From NCBI GenBank assembly GCA_012033205.1, contig JAAUSO010000069.1, positions 1 to 33,715 on the forward strand: a stretch of 33,715 nucleotides of DNA, given 5' to 3'. The position numbers and the translations under genes are program-made. This document shows, in pieces, positions 1-8,079 of this stretch (positions within the stretch are counted from its first letter, which is position 1; every line of letters starts with the position of its first letter). Source of the stretch: Richelia sp. SL_2_1. GTDB taxonomy: Bacteria > Cyanobacteriota > Cyanobacteriia > Cyanobacteriales > Nostocaceae. Under the pieces are notes generated by a model. That model ran no database searches, had not been told where the DNA came from, and saw only the letters and a list, made by a program, of their open reading frames with translations.

Positions 1-88
1 AACTCCTAACTCCTAACTCCTAACTCCTAACTCCTAACTCCTAACTCCTAACTCCTAACTCCTAACTCCTAACTCCTAACTCCTAACT
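1..88. repeat. Heptanucleotide tandem repeat (AACTCCT)n
   Basis: About 12.5 perfect copies of the 7-bp unit AACTCCT, continuing off the left edge of the window. It belongs to the short tandemly repeated repetitive (STRR) class common in heterocystous cyanobacteria. It ends 7 bp from the mreD stop codon. Read in the mreD sense it is AGGAGTT, which presents TAG in every frame. Confidence 0.95.
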
Positions 89-95
89 TACTATA

Positions 96-842
96 TCAAG
101 TCGATTGTTCGGCTAACTTCAACTGTTGCCACCAACGATTTAAGGGATAATAAACCACAGGAGCCCAAAGACTGCTAAGAATAGCAGAAGCAAGAGTTAC
201 TTTTTGGTAATATGCCCAAATCACATCTGAGTGAGCAGTACCGTGGGCAATAATCTGCAAGGCGAAAATCGTATCCGATAAAATAGCCATCAAGAAGACA
301 ATTAAGGCAATAGAAATAAAATCTTCTTGTATAAAACGTTGTTTCTGAAACAAACCAATGAGAAAACCGACAACACCCAAACTTAAAGCATGAGTTGGCT
401 GAGGTGAAGTCATTGCATCTTGAAGCAACCCTAAAACGATACCAGCAAAAGCACCTTGAAAAGCCGAACGCTTGACACTCCAAGCCACAACCCAAATTAA
501 CAGCCAGTTAGCCGTAATTCCCACCAATTCCATACCGGGAAAGCGATTTGGTAACAGAAATAAACATAATAATACAGACCCACTAATTACCGTCCAATCT
601 GCAATTTGGCGTAAATTGGGATGCCAACGAGAAAGAGGTTTAATGGGCTTATTGGGTTTTTTGCGTCGGGATGGGGGTTGTCCAGAAGTTTGCTTATTTC
701 TAGTCCGAAATGAAGGTTGAGCAGAATTGTGCTTCCTCCTAGTCCGAAATGAAGGTTGAGCAGAATTGTGCTTCCTCCTAGCCCGAAATGAAGGTTGCCC
801 AGAAGTTTGCTTGTTCCTCACCCGAAGTTTGGGAATATTCAT
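96..842 (-). CDS. mreD: MreD, rod-shape-determining membrane protein with repeat-expanded N-terminus
   Basis: Third gene of a minus-strand mreB-mreC-mreD cluster, starting 23 bp after mreC. MreD is the polytopic inner-membrane partner of MreB and MreC in the elongation machinery. The 248-aa product is long for the family, which is usually about 160-190 aa. The excess is a basic N-terminal tail: residues 10-61 are four 13-residue repeats, of which units 2 and 3 are identical (RKHNSAQPSFRTR) and units 1 and 4 share NKQTSGQP. Hydrophobic segments start near residue 85 and continue to about 235 (for example ADWTVISGSVLLCLFLLP and ANWLLIWVVAW). The ATG at 842 is preceded by an AAGG-type ribosome site. 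No internal ATG lies before residue 104, so the tail appears to be translated, although a non-ATG start after the repeats cannot be excluded. The identification rests on hydrophobic pattern, remembered homologues and gene order. Confidence 0.9.
   Translation of the reverse strand: MNIPKLRVRNKQTSGQPSFRARRKHNSAQPSFRTRRKHNSAQPSFRTRNKQTSGQPPSRRKKPNKPIKPLSRWHPNLRQIADWTVISGSVLLCLFLLPNRFPGMELVGITANWLLIWVVAWSVKRSAFQGAFAGIVLGLLQDAMTSPQPTHALSLGVVGFLIGLFQKQRFIQEDFISIALIVFLMAILSDTIFALQIIAHGTAHSDVIWAYYQKVTLASAILSSLWAPVVYYPLNRWWQQLKLAEQST
680..826 (-). repeat. 39-bp in-frame minisatellite inside mreD
   Basis: Three full 39-bp units (680-718, 719-757, 758-796) and a partial fourth (797-826) encode 13-residue repeats in the N-terminal tail of MreD. 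The two middle units are nearly identical at DNA level, which suggests recent expansion by slippage or unequal recombination. The unit length keeps the reading frame, unlike the 7-bp repeats outside genes. Confidence 0.9.
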
Positions 843-865
843 TGAACTGTAGCCTTGCTGTGAAA

Positions 866-1657
866 TTATTTCTGTGTATCTTTGTTTTCGGGTGCTGGCA
901 CGACGGGTGGTTTAGGATTAACTGTTACCCAGTCAAGAGAACGAATTGGAGGGAAAAGCTCGACTGTGGCAACTGACGCGGGAAGTCTTTTTAAATCTAA
1001 TGATTTTATTTTGCCTATAGGTACACCGGAAGGAAATTTAGAACTATAAGTTGATGTCGAAACTACATCCCCCGGTTTCACATTTGGTACTTTTTCATAA
1101 AATTCTAATACCGCATCAGCAGAACCATCTCCTTGTAAAATACCTTTGGCTCCAGTACGGCTGACATTTACACCTACTTGTGAAGTCATATCGCTAATTA
1201 ACAAAACGCGGCTAGTGTTGGAAGTTACGTTATCGATCAAACCAACCAAACCACCTTCAGCCTTAACCACATAACCTTCCTGAATTCCTGCAAGGCTACC
1301 GCGATTCAAACTTACCTGTTGCCACCAATTGTCTGCACTACGTCCAACCACGCGAGCTGGAATTGTAGGTATATCTTTTGGTTCTTTTTCTACATATTTT
1401 AATAAAGCCTTGAGATTTTGATTCTGGCTTTCTAATTCAGTTATTTTAGCTTGTAATTCTTGGACTTTAGCGTCTTTGAGATATTGTTGTTGATTCGGCT
1501 CGCTTTGAAACACTTCAAGGGGACGAGTAATACCGTTGTACAACTCAGCCAAAAGTTCACCTTGAGTTTGGCGGACTATCAAAACACCACCAACCACTAA
1601 CACTAATAACCCTAACTGTAACCCTTTACGCTCCCACCGGCGACGTGCAGTAAACAT
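866..1657 (-). CDS. mreC: MreC, rod-shape-determining protein
   Basis: 263-aa bitopic protein. A short cytoplasmic basic N-terminus is followed by a membrane anchor near residues 14-30 (LGLLVLVVGGVLIVR). A coiled-coil stretch at about residues 55-90 (AKVQELQAKITELESQNQNL) precedes the periplasmic double beta-barrel domain, which includes RVVGRSADNWWQQVSLNRG and GLVGLIDNVTSNTSRVLLI. MreC scaffolds MreB and the elongation synthases at the cell wall. The ATG at 1657 lies 115 bp after the mreB stop, and mreD follows 23 bp after its own stop, so the three genes are probably co-transcribed. The length is close to the cyanobacterial norm and nothing appears damaged. Confidence 0.95.
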   Translation of the reverse strand: MFTARRRWERKGLQLGLLVLVVGGVLIVRQTQGELLAELYNGITRPLEVFQSEPNQQQYLKDAKVQELQAKITELESQNQNLKALLKYVEKEPKDIPTIPARVVGRSADNWWQQVSLNRGSLAGIQEGYVVKAEGGLVGLIDNVTSNTSRVLLISDMTSQVGVNVSRTGAKGILQGDGSADAVLEFYEKVPNVKPGDVVSTSTYSSKFPSGVPIGKIKSLDLKRLPASVATVELFPPIRSLDWVTVNPKPPVVPAPENKDTQK

Positions 1658-1772
1658 ATAAACCGACCTATAGCAGAAAATTTACTTAATAAATACTTAA
1701 CTTAAGTTAATAAGAAGATATCGGATTCTCTATAGAATCCAATACCTGATCGAACAAAGCGAATCTACAAAT

Positions 1773-2816
1773 CTACATATTGCGAGAACGAGCGCTGAAT
1801 ACCCGTTCTAACTGTTTGAAATTTTCTAACACCCGACCAGTACCCAATACTACACAGCTTAGAGGGTCGGCAGCAACGTGTGTTACAATACCTGTCTCAT
1901 GACTGATTAAAGTATCTATACCCTTGAGCAAAGCACCACCACCAGCAAGCATAATGCCCCGATCAATAATATCTGCTGCTAGTTCGGGTGGTGTACGTTC
2001 TAGCGTCCGCTTCACTGCTTCAATAATAACTGAAAGCGGTTCGGACATACTTTCACGAATTTCTGGCCCCTTAATTGTAACAGTTCTGGGCAGACCAGAA
2101 AGTAAATGTAAACCTCGAACTTCCATGATCGCTTCTTCATCATCATGAGTCGGATAGGCAGAACCAATACGAATCTTGATATCTTCTGCTGTACGTTCCC
2201 CAATCACCAAGTTATGAACTTTCTTCATATACTGGATAATTGATTCAGTTAATTCATCCCCAGCAATACGTACTGATTCACTCAGCACCGTACCTTGAAG
2301 ACTCAGTACTGCAACTTCAGTGGTACCACCACCAATATCAATAATCAAGTTACCAGTAGGATCAGCTACTGGCAGCCCTGCCCCAATCGCTGCTGCGACA
2401 GGTTCATCGATTAAATAAACCTCTCTAGCCCCTGCTTGAGTTGCAGCATCCATCACAGCCCTTCTTTCAACACCAGTCACACCACTAGGGATACCAATGA
2501 CAATCCTGGGTAAAACCAGAGATTTGCCGCCGTTAACTCGGTTAATAAAATGCTTCAACATCAACTCAGCAGTATCAAAGTCAGCAATTACACCATCGCG
2601 TAAAGGACGCAAGGCAATCACATTTCCAGGAGTTCTACCGAGCATTTTCTTCGCATCTTCTCCGACAGCCAGCGCAACCTTTTCGTTTTTGTCAATAGCA
2701 ACAACTGAAGGTTCTTGGAGTACAATACCTTTGCCAGACACATAAACGAGAGTGTTGGCAGTACCCAGGTCGATACCCATATCCCGCGACAAGGAAAACT
2801 TACTGAAAAGACCCAC
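1773..2816 (-). CDS. mreB: MreB, actin-like cell-shape protein
   Basis: 347-aa bacterial actin that polymerises under the membrane and directs elongation. The phosphate-1 loop DMGIDLGTANT is at residues 12-22. The phosphate-2 motif IIDIGGGTTEVAVLSL lies near the middle, and the adenosine motif GIMLAGGGALLKG lies near the C-terminus. The sequence is very close to other cyanobacterial MreB proteins as remembered. Translation starts at GTG 2816 with a purine-rich AGGGGG about 11 nt upstream. The ATG at codon 12 would cut off the conserved GLFSKFSLSRD start, so the GTG is preferred. It heads the mreBCD cluster and is divergent from ssb. Confidence 0.98.
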   Translation of the reverse strand: MGLFSKFSLSRDMGIDLGTANTLVYVSGKGIVLQEPSVVAIDKNEKVALAVGEDAKKMLGRTPGNVIALRPLRDGVIADFDTAELMLKHFINRVNGGKSLVLPRIVIGIPSGVTGVERRAVMDAATQAGAREVYLIDEPVAAAIGAGLPVADPTGNLIIDIGGGTTEVAVLSLQGTVLSESVRIAGDELTESIIQYMKKVHNLVIGERTAEDIKIRIGSAYPTHDDEEAIMEVRGLHLLSGLPRTVTIKGPEIRESMSEPLSVIIEAVKRTLERTPPELAADIIDRGIMLAGGGALLKGIDTLISHETGIVTHVAADPLSCVVLGTGRVLENFKQLERVFSARSRNM

Positions 2817-3149
2817 GCGTTTTTACGCCCCCTATTCTCGTTACTTTTTACAACGTCCGAAATACCCAATCGTGCTGGATTCTATTATTTTTTTTGACTT
2901 GAGTCTAGTAAAGCAGATTAACTTTTTATATATCTTTTACCAATCTTTACTATTCCCCAACCCCTTTGAGTTTTATATTCTTTGTTTGAGTAAACCTATC
3001 AGTATGCTTTCGCAATTTAGGTATAGTTATTTTTATCATCTATTTAATGATTTTTATTGTTAATTATTTAACACTATCTCAAATGTGTCCTAATCCGTTA
3101 TTATGGATATTACAATCTAAAAGTACACTAGTACTAAAAGCTGAAGCCT
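2817..3149. other. Divergent intergenic region mreB / ssb
   Basis: 333 bp of AT-rich DNA between two outward-facing genes, so it must carry the promoters of both mreBCD (minus) and ssb (plus). A TATTAT hexamer near 3098 is a possible ssb -10 box. No small gene, RNA or strong terminator was recognised. Confidence 0.5.
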
Positions 3150-3509
3150 ATGAGTATTAATGTAGTTCACCTCGTCGGTCGTGTGGGTACCGACCCCGAC
3201 ATGAAGTATTTTGAGTCTGGTACTGTTAAGTGTAGATTAACACTAGCAGTCAATCGTCGGAAAAAAGACAGTGAACCGGACTGGTTCAACCTCGAATTGT
3301 GGGGAAAAACAGCAGAGGTTGCCAATAGTTACGTGCGTAAAGGTAAACAAATTGCCGTTAAAGGTTCCTTGAAATTGGATAGTTGGAACGATCGCACTAC
3401 CGGCGCACTTCGTTCTACACCAGTTATTATCGTGGACGACCTACAGATGTTAGGCTCTAGGCGAGATACTGAATCTGAAATGATGAATAATAATCCGGAA
3501 CATTTTTAG
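3150..3509 (+). CDS. ssb: Single-stranded DNA-binding protein, short form without acidic tail
   Basis: 119-aa single OB-fold SSB. The conserved start MSINVVHLVGRVGTDPDMKY is followed by VKCRLTLAVNR, WFNLELWGKTAEVANSYVRKG and VKGSLKLDSW, which cover the whole OB domain. The protein ends soon after the fold (MLGSRRDTESEMMNNNPEHF). It therefore lacks both the glycine- or proline-rich linker and the acidic DDDIPF-type tip that recruits partner proteins in most bacterial SSBs. A tail-less SSB at this locus beside mreB is known from Anabaena (alr0088, from memory), so this is probably a lineage trait and not a truncation. A heptad repeat starts directly after the stop codon. Confidence 0.95.
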   Translation: MSINVVHLVGRVGTDPDMKYFESGTVKCRLTLAVNRRKKDSEPDWFNLELWGKTAEVANSYVRKGKQIAVKGSLKLDSWNDRTTGALRSTPVIIVDDLQMLGSRRDTESEMMNNNPEHF

Positions 3510-3590
3510 TTAGTTGATAGTTGACAGTTGACAGTTGATGGTTGACCACTAACCACTATCCACTAACCACTAACCACTAACTAATAACTA
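3510..3590. repeat. Heptanucleotide repeats (GACAGTT and AACCACT families)
   Basis: Runs of GACAGTT-like units (about 3515-3545) and AACCACT units (about 3544-3580) fill the gap between the convergent ssb and SIMPL-domain genes. The right end contains the TAG stop of the SIMPL gene at 3581-3583. In each gene's sense direction the units supply TGA or TAG in several frames. Confidence 0.85.
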
Positions 3591-4336
3591 ATTCGTAATG
3601 TCACAGATGCTCCCACTTCTTGTTCACCGCCAACAATAGGAGTGGGTGCAGCTTCAGCCATTGCTGCTGTGGGAACTGCATTGCGATACATAATTGGTTC
3701 CGGAGTCGAAGCATTACCCACTTGAATATGAACTACCTCCTTGGGTGTAAAACCCAAGCTTGAGAAGACGGCATTAGCTTGTTTTTGAGCGTCTTGAGTT
3801 GCTTCTTTGAGTGCTTGTTCACGTGCTTGAGTTATTGCTTGTTCAGTAGCGACAAATCTGACGCTATTAATTTGTGTTGCACCGGCTTTTATCGCTTCAT
3901 CCAATAATTTACCAGCTTTTTCCGTGGAAATGCGGAAACTCACAGTATTAATAGCTTCGTAACCTTCAGTTTGTCGTACATTATCCTTGTAGCTATATAC
4001 TGGGTTAAGTTGGATGCCGGTGGTTTCTAATTTCTCTACATTCTCGGACTTGAGTAACGCTACTACTGCATTAGACTTGCGAGCCGCTTCTTGCTGTACA
4101 ACATTCGCTGTTTTTCCTTGAACCTGCACTCCCAAACTGACTTGGGACAAAGTTGTCGGAATTGTTTCTAACCCTTGTCCTGTTACTGTTAATGTTCGTA
4201 ACATTATTTTCTCTTCTGTCAAACCAGGTTGAATGGAAGCAATGCTAACAAACAATACCATGGGCAGGATTTTGCATATGTTTGATAAATTTTTGTAAAC
4301 CTGGGATTTATATCCAAATGTTTTGACTGTATTCAT
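3581..4336 (-). CDS. Exported SIMPL-domain (DUF541) protein
   Basis: 251 aa with an N-terminal hydrophobic signal or anchor at about residues 22-38 (ILPMVLFVSIASIQPG). The SIMPL/DUF541 fold follows: LRTLTVTGQGLETIPTTLSQ is the usual opening, and the central helical part resembles GATQINSVRFVATEQAITQAREQALKEA. This is the pattern of the family, whose members are periplasmic or outer-membrane-associated and whose biochemical role is poorly known. A good ribosome site (TAAGGAGT, 4346-4353) precedes the ATG. It is convergent with ssb. The last codons lie in a heptad-repeat region. No specific function is claimed. Confidence 0.88.
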   Translation of the reverse strand: MNTVKTFGYKSQVYKNLSNICKILPMVLFVSIASIQPGLTEEKIMLRTLTVTGQGLETIPTTLSQVSLGVQVQGKTANVVQQEAARKSNAVVALLKSENVEKLETTGIQLNPVYSYKDNVRQTEGYEAINTVSFRISTEKAGKLLDEAIKAGATQINSVRFVATEQAITQAREQALKEATQDAQKQANAVFSSLGFTPKEVVHIQVGNASTPEPIMYRNAVPTAAMAEAAPTPIVGGEQEVGASVTLRISY

Positions 4337-4525
4337 AATATTTTCACTCCTTACTAAATTATGATATGAATGATATTCATATAGGGAGTATTTACTGAGT
4401 TTGAATGTTCCTGTTTTTCAAAAGACCTGGAAAAAATCAAATCTTAGCCTCCGTAGAAAAGATTTATTATTTGATTTGATTACAAACGATGAATAAATAT
4501 ATATATAAATCAATAAATAATAAAT

Positions 4526-4936
4526 ATGAATTGGCTATTAAAAACTGAACCGCTGGAGTATTCCTATACCGATTTATCAAAAGAAAATGTTGCAGTATGG
4601 GATGGAGTCAAAAATGCTCTTGCTCTAAAAAATATGCGGACAATGCGAACTGGAGAAAAAGTATTTATTTATCATACTGGTAAAGAACGCAGCATTGTCG
4701 GAGTTGCAGAAGTTTTAAGTGAAGCATATCCCGATCCAAAATTAGATGATGTTAAAAGATTAGTAATAGATATACGAGCAGTGCAGAAATTACCCCAACC
4801 GATTACCCTTAATCAAATCAAGCAGGACGAATTTTTCCTAGGTTTTGATTTATTACGTCTGCCAAGATTATCAATAGTTCCAGTGTTACCCGAACATTGG
4901 CAACGCTTGCTAAAGTTAGCATCTGGCTTACCTTAA
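4526..4936 (+). CDS. EVE-domain protein
   Basis: 136-aa protein covering a single EVE domain (PUA-like superfamily, thymocyte nuclear protein 1 group). The hallmark start is MNWLLKTEPLEYSYTDL, followed by VAVWDGVKNALALKNMRTMR, then GEKVFIYHTGKERSIVGVAEV, and FLGFDLLRLPRLSIVPV near the end. EVE domains bind modified bases in nucleic acids, and bacterial stand-alone members are often associated with restriction or RNA metabolism. Nothing here points to a defence island, because the neighbours are housekeeping genes. The start is clear because the first residues are conserved, although no strong Shine-Dalgarno is present. Confidence 0.93.
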   Translation: MNWLLKTEPLEYSYTDLSKENVAVWDGVKNALALKNMRTMRTGEKVFIYHTGKERSIVGVAEVLSEAYPDPKLDDVKRLVIDIRAVQKLPQPITLNQIKQDEFFLGFDLLRLPRLSIVPVLPEHWQRLLKLASGLP

Positions 4937-5055
4937 AGCTTTATTTGTGGCAACTTTCCTGATTAATGTTGCGATCGCAAGTAAAGTTATCACAGGTTTG
5001 GGCGTTTTCAATCAACTCCAAATCAATCGTTTTCGTTAAACGGTGTAGGATTAAT

Positions 5056-5166
5056 GTTTATCAGCATTGATTCGAGGCTGGATTGCTGTTCAAACCGTGT
5101 TTAAGGAGCAATCCGGGTGATGGTTATTCTTACCATCTTTTTGCTTTTCCTTACGGTTTGCTGATA
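5056..5166 (+). ncRNA. Candidate structured RNA with possible pseudoknot
   Basis: Three sets of perfectly complementary 8-mers lie within 110 nt: TATCAGCA (5059-5066) with TGCTGATA (5159-5166); GGATTGCT (5080-5087) with AGCAATCC (5107-5114); and CAAACCGT (5091-5098), in the loop of the second stem, with ACGGTTTG (5153-5160). The third pairing would close a pseudoknot or compete with the first. A hairpin with a U-tract (5119-5150) is embedded. No known RNA family was recognised and expression is unknown. Confidence 0.35.
5119..5150 (+). terminator. Terminator-like hairpin after the EVE gene
   Basis: GATGGT (5119-5124) pairs with ACCATC (5132-5137) and is followed by TTTTTGCTTTT. It could end transcription from the EVE gene or from the structured element that surrounds it. 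The stem is only 6 bp. Confidence 0.45.
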
Positions 5167-5483
5167 CTCAACAAGTAACTACAAGCATAGCAACAAATGC
5201 GGCTAAAACCTTCACCATTAAATAACTGTAAATCCAATAGCCTAAAATCGTGAAAAATCGCAGCAAGGTCTCATTAATTACTGGTAAATCAAGAATTTTC
5301 ACTTCAGTAATCAAACAAAATCTAGTTATAAAAGTATCGATGTTCGAGAATTTATGATACCAAAGGAAACTTATATCTGAAAATATCCGTCCCTTTTAAT
5401 TGTAATTTTTTAGGAGTTTTTGAGATTTATTCGGCACTGCTACTTGAGTAATTTTTCAAGTCATGCATCTCACCATATTATTT

Positions 5484-5541
5484 TAAACCGACAATTAAGC
5501 AGACAATAAACCGATAATAAACCGACAATAAACCGATAAAA
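5484..5541. repeat. Short 11-bp tandem repeat (ATAAACCGACA type)
   Basis: About four to five imperfect copies of an 11-bp AATAAACCGAC/T unit in the long amiC1 upstream region. This is a local slippage-type array and differs from the 7-bp repeats elsewhere. Confidence 0.7.
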
Positions 5542-5915
5542 TTACGGGCGTGCATTAATTACCGCTTCATTGAAAAATTTCATAAATTTCTTTACCCTGC
5601 ATAGTTTTTCTGGCTGGGATTGACTGCGATCGTTAATTCTGGTTATCTCTTTGTGGGTGGAATCTTCAAAGCGAGAGCAACGTAGGTTTTTGTTGCCACA
5701 ACGGCATCAAAGAAGAATTTCTTATGTTAGAATTCTTTGCCAACAGCTAACCACGTTCTTTTTGAAGAAGCATTTTCCACGGTGGACTTATAGCAGTATA
5801 AAGACGGATTATCCCGACAAGCACCACTGGTAACATTCTTTAATGACGGTTTGAGCGGTTATATTCCCAGCTAAATTTGAAACCTTTATATACTTACCGC
5901 TCTCGTAAATGCGAC

Positions 5916-5923
5916 TTAGGAGA
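5916..5923 (+). promoter_or_regulatory. amiC1 ribosome binding site that fixes a GTG start
   Basis: TTAGGAGA lies 6 nt before GTG 5930. An ATG at 5909 in the same frame would place this site inside the gene. The paralogue amiC2 has the same TTAGGAGA followed by GTG, which supports GTG 5930 as the true start. Confidence 0.8.
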
Positions 5924-5929
5924 AACACT

Positions 5930-7825
5930 GTGAAACTACACTGGTTAATACCTGGGACTTTTTTAACTGTCTCCCTGTTATCTTCCCCTGCAAATGCAGC
6001 GAAACTACAATCTTGGAATTTTGACGCTAATCAAAATCAGCTAGAATTTAATACTGATGCTGCGGTACAACCAAAAGCTCAACTAATTTTTAATCCCACT
6101 CGTGTAGTAATTGATTTACCTGGAGTCAAATTCGGTAGTCCGCAATTGAAAAAACCGATCGGTGGTGCTATTAATACCGTTCGTATCGGTCAATTAGATC
6201 CGGAAACTACCCGGATGGTGGTTGAATTAAGTCCCGGCTATACTTTAGATCCAAATCAAATCAAATTTGAAGGAGTAAGTCCCAGTCGTTGGAGAGTAAA
6301 ATTACCATCGCCAGAACTTGAAAAAACAGATTCTGACGAAAGAAATATTTACAGTGTAGTGCGAACCAATAATACTGCACCCAGTAATACATCTAACAGC
6401 AATCAAACGGTAATTCAAACTGGTCAAAAAATTGCTCAAGGAATTGCTCAAATTGAAAGAGTACTTCCAACTGGTGATGGCTTTTTTGTGCGTACCAGTG
6501 GTGGTAAAGCAACGTCTTCAAGAGTTAACCGCAACGGTCAAGAATTGATCAATGTAGATATTTCTGGTGCGACATTATCGTCTAGCTTACCGGGAAACGA
6601 GTTCCCAATGAATCGCTTTGGTGTCAAAGGAATTGAATTTAAGCAGTTAGATTCAACAACCACTCGGATTGTTTTACGGGTAGATAAAAATAGCCCGGAT
6701 TGGCGAGCTACAATCAGCAGCTTTGGTGGGATAGTCTTACTGCCTAATGGTAAAGTTAGCGAATCTTCCCCAAATAGTAATCCCAATCCCCCAGTTAATC
6801 GACCATTACCTTCTCCCTCGCCACCACCAACTATCACAACACAAAATTCTCTCGCTGAAATTGAAGCCGTAGAATTAGATGACAATGGTAGGACATTAAC
6901 TGTTAAAGGCAACAAATCTTTATCTGGAAGCACTAGCCAATGGGACACTCAGAGTGCGATGTACCGTATTTTGATTCCTAATTCTCGGTTATCATCTTCT
7001 GTAAAAGGACCGCAATTTAAACCTAGTAGTCCGGTGTTGCGGGTACTTACGCGACAAGAAAACTCAAATACTGTTGCAATCTACATTTTACCAGCAGCAC
7101 AGGTCAGCTTCGGAAGACTTGATATCAGAGGAGACCGATTAAATTTAGATTTGCAGCGCAACAGTGCAACCAAACCCCCGGTTATTTTACCTCCGATTCC
7201 CAAACCAAATCCGGTAGCGGGTTCGCAACCAGTTACAACTCCTTCCAATCCCAAGCCAAGTCCAGCACCAAGACCAGCCCCTAGGGGACAGGTATTAGTT
7301 ATGATTGATCCAGGACATGGTGGTAAAGATCCTGGCGCAATTGGTATTGGTGGACTGCGAGAAAAAGATGTCATCTTACCCATCAGCCAAAAAGTAGCAG
7401 AAATATTGCGAAAAAATGGAGTCAATGCAGTACTGACTCGTAACACAGATTATTTTGTCAGCCTGCAAGGACGAGTAGATATGTCCGACAAGTCAAATGC
7501 AGATTTATTTGTCAGTATCCATGCTAATTCTATGGGTTTAAGTCGTCCCGATATTAACGGTTTAGAAGTTTATTATTATAACAGTGGTAAACAGTTTGCC
7601 GATACCGTCCGGAGAAGCATTACCCAAAACGTCACAATTAGAGACCGGGGAATCAGAAGTGCTAGATTTTACGTACTCCGTAAAACTTCGATGCCAGCAA
7701 TTCTCGTAGAAGTTGGTTACGTCACAGGTCGTGAAGATGCCGCCAATTTAAATCAAACTGCCTACCGCAATAAAATGGCAGAAGGTATCGCTGATGGTAT
7801 TCTTAAGTACCTGAAACGTAGGTAA
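5930..7825 (+). CDS. amiC1: AmiC1, AMIN-domain N-acetylmuramoyl-L-alanine amidase
   Basis: 631 aa from GTG 5930. The signal peptide MKLHWLIPGTFLTVSLLSS ends near Ala-Asn-Ala. A first AMIN domain (about 25-125) is followed by a second AMIN-like module (about 165-275), a Pro/Ser linker, a third AMIN-like segment (about 305-400), another proline-rich linker and a C-terminal Amidase_3 domain from about residue 455. Zinc ligands are visible: His in DPGHGG, Glu in LREKDV and His in SIHAN. The catalytic Glu is in ILVEVGYVTG. The short distance from SIHAN to that Glu leaves no room for the autoinhibitory helix of enterobacterial AmiC. Family knowledge: such amidases cleave the amide bond between MurNAc and the stem peptide and drill the nanopores in septal peptidoglycan of filamentous cyanobacteria. 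It is tandem with amiC2. Confidence 0.95.
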   Translation: MKLHWLIPGTFLTVSLLSSPANAAKLQSWNFDANQNQLEFNTDAAVQPKAQLIFNPTRVVIDLPGVKFGSPQLKKPIGGAINTVRIGQLDPETTRMVVELSPGYTLDPNQIKFEGVSPSRWRVKLPSPELEKTDSDERNIYSVVRTNNTAPSNTSNSNQTVIQTGQKIAQGIAQIERVLPTGDGFFVRTSGGKATSSRVNRNGQELINVDISGATLSSSLPGNEFPMNRFGVKGIEFKQLDSTTTRIVLRVDKNSPDWRATISSFGGIVLLPNGKVSESSPNSNPNPPVNRPLPSPSPPPTITTQNSLAEIEAVELDDNGRTLTVKGNKSLSGSTSQWDTQSAMYRILIPNSRLSSSVKGPQFKPSSPVLRVLTRQENSNTVAIYILPAAQVSFGRLDIRGDRLNLDLQRNSATKPPVILPPIPKPNPVAGSQPVTTPSNPKPSPAPRPAPRGQVLVMIDPGHGGKDPGAIGIGGLREKDVILPISQKVAEILRKNGVNAVLTRNTDYFVSLQGRVDMSDKSNADLFVSIHANSMGLSRPDINGLEVYYYNSGKQFADTVRRSITQNVTIRDRGIRSARFYVLRKTSMPAILVEVGYVTGREDAANLNQTAYRNKMAEGIADGILKYLKRR

Positions 7826-7846
7826 AAATAGATAAATTAGCCATAG

Positions 7847-7880
7847 TTAATGAGTAAATTTACTCAAATTTACCCATTAA
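7847..7880 (+). terminator. AT-rich hairpin just after amiC1
   Basis: A 15-bp stem with one mismatch (7847-7861 with 7866-7880) and a 4-nt loop lies 21 bp after the amiC1 stop. The stem is AT-rich and there is no true U-tract, so it may be a 3' stability element rather than a terminator. Confidence 0.5.
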
Positions 7881-7915
7881 ATATTATTATCCTAAATCTA
7901 AAAGAGCGGTTATAT

Positions 7916-7960
7916 GGGGAATTCTTGTTTGCTTTTGAGCGAAGAATTCCCCGATTTTAT
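7916..7960 (+). terminator. Intrinsic terminator of amiC1
   Basis: A perfect 11-bp stem, GGGGAATTCTT (7916-7926) with AAGAATTCCCC (7942-7952), has a 15-nt loop and is followed by GATTTTATTT. This is a strong candidate for ending amiC1 transcription, and it implies that amiC2 has its own promoter. Confidence 0.75.
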
Positions 7961-8012
7961 TTGGCAATCAGGATTATTGTTGCCACTGACATCTCTCAAA
8001 AGCAAGTAAAAT

Positions 8013-8079
8013 TAATGGGTAATGGGTAATGGGTGATGGGTGATGGGTAATGGGTAATGGGTGATGGGTAATGGGTAAT
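8013..8079. repeat. Heptanucleotide repeat (TAATGGG / TGATGGG)
   Basis: About nine copies of a 7-bp unit alternating between TAATGGG and TGATGGG. The same unit recurs after tsaD at 24922-24950, so this is a dispersed STRR family. Confidence 0.92.

Larger units (their letters stand above)
4937..5929. other. Long intergenic region upstream of amiC1
   Basis: About 990 bp without a convincing gene. It holds a HIP1 site (4971-4978), a foldable element at 5056-5166, a terminator-like hairpin with U-tract (5119-5150), a short 11-bp tandem repeat (5484-5541) and a small hairpin (5713-5737). It must also carry the amiC1 promoter. A 60-codon ORF at 5651-5833 looks non-coding. Confidence 0.6.

Noticed and set aside
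1-88. CRISPR array
   Set aside because: Units are 7 bp with no spacers; the same holds for the other arrays at 8013, 24922, 30562 and 33555.
1924-2148. Plus-strand ORF opposite mreB
   Set aside because: Shadow frame of a highly conserved gene; Ser-rich translation with no domain.
5117-5164. 15-16 codon hydrophobic ORF (VMVILTIFLLFLTVC) after AAGGAG
   Set aside because: Attractive as a tiny membrane peptide or type I toxin, but too short to support without conservation; kept only as an alternative within the structured-element finding.
5651-5833. 60-codon plus-strand ORF upstream of amiC1
   Set aside because: No ribosome site, no hydrophobic or domain pattern, and composition rich in Arg/Gln/Phe as expected from random reading of this DNA.
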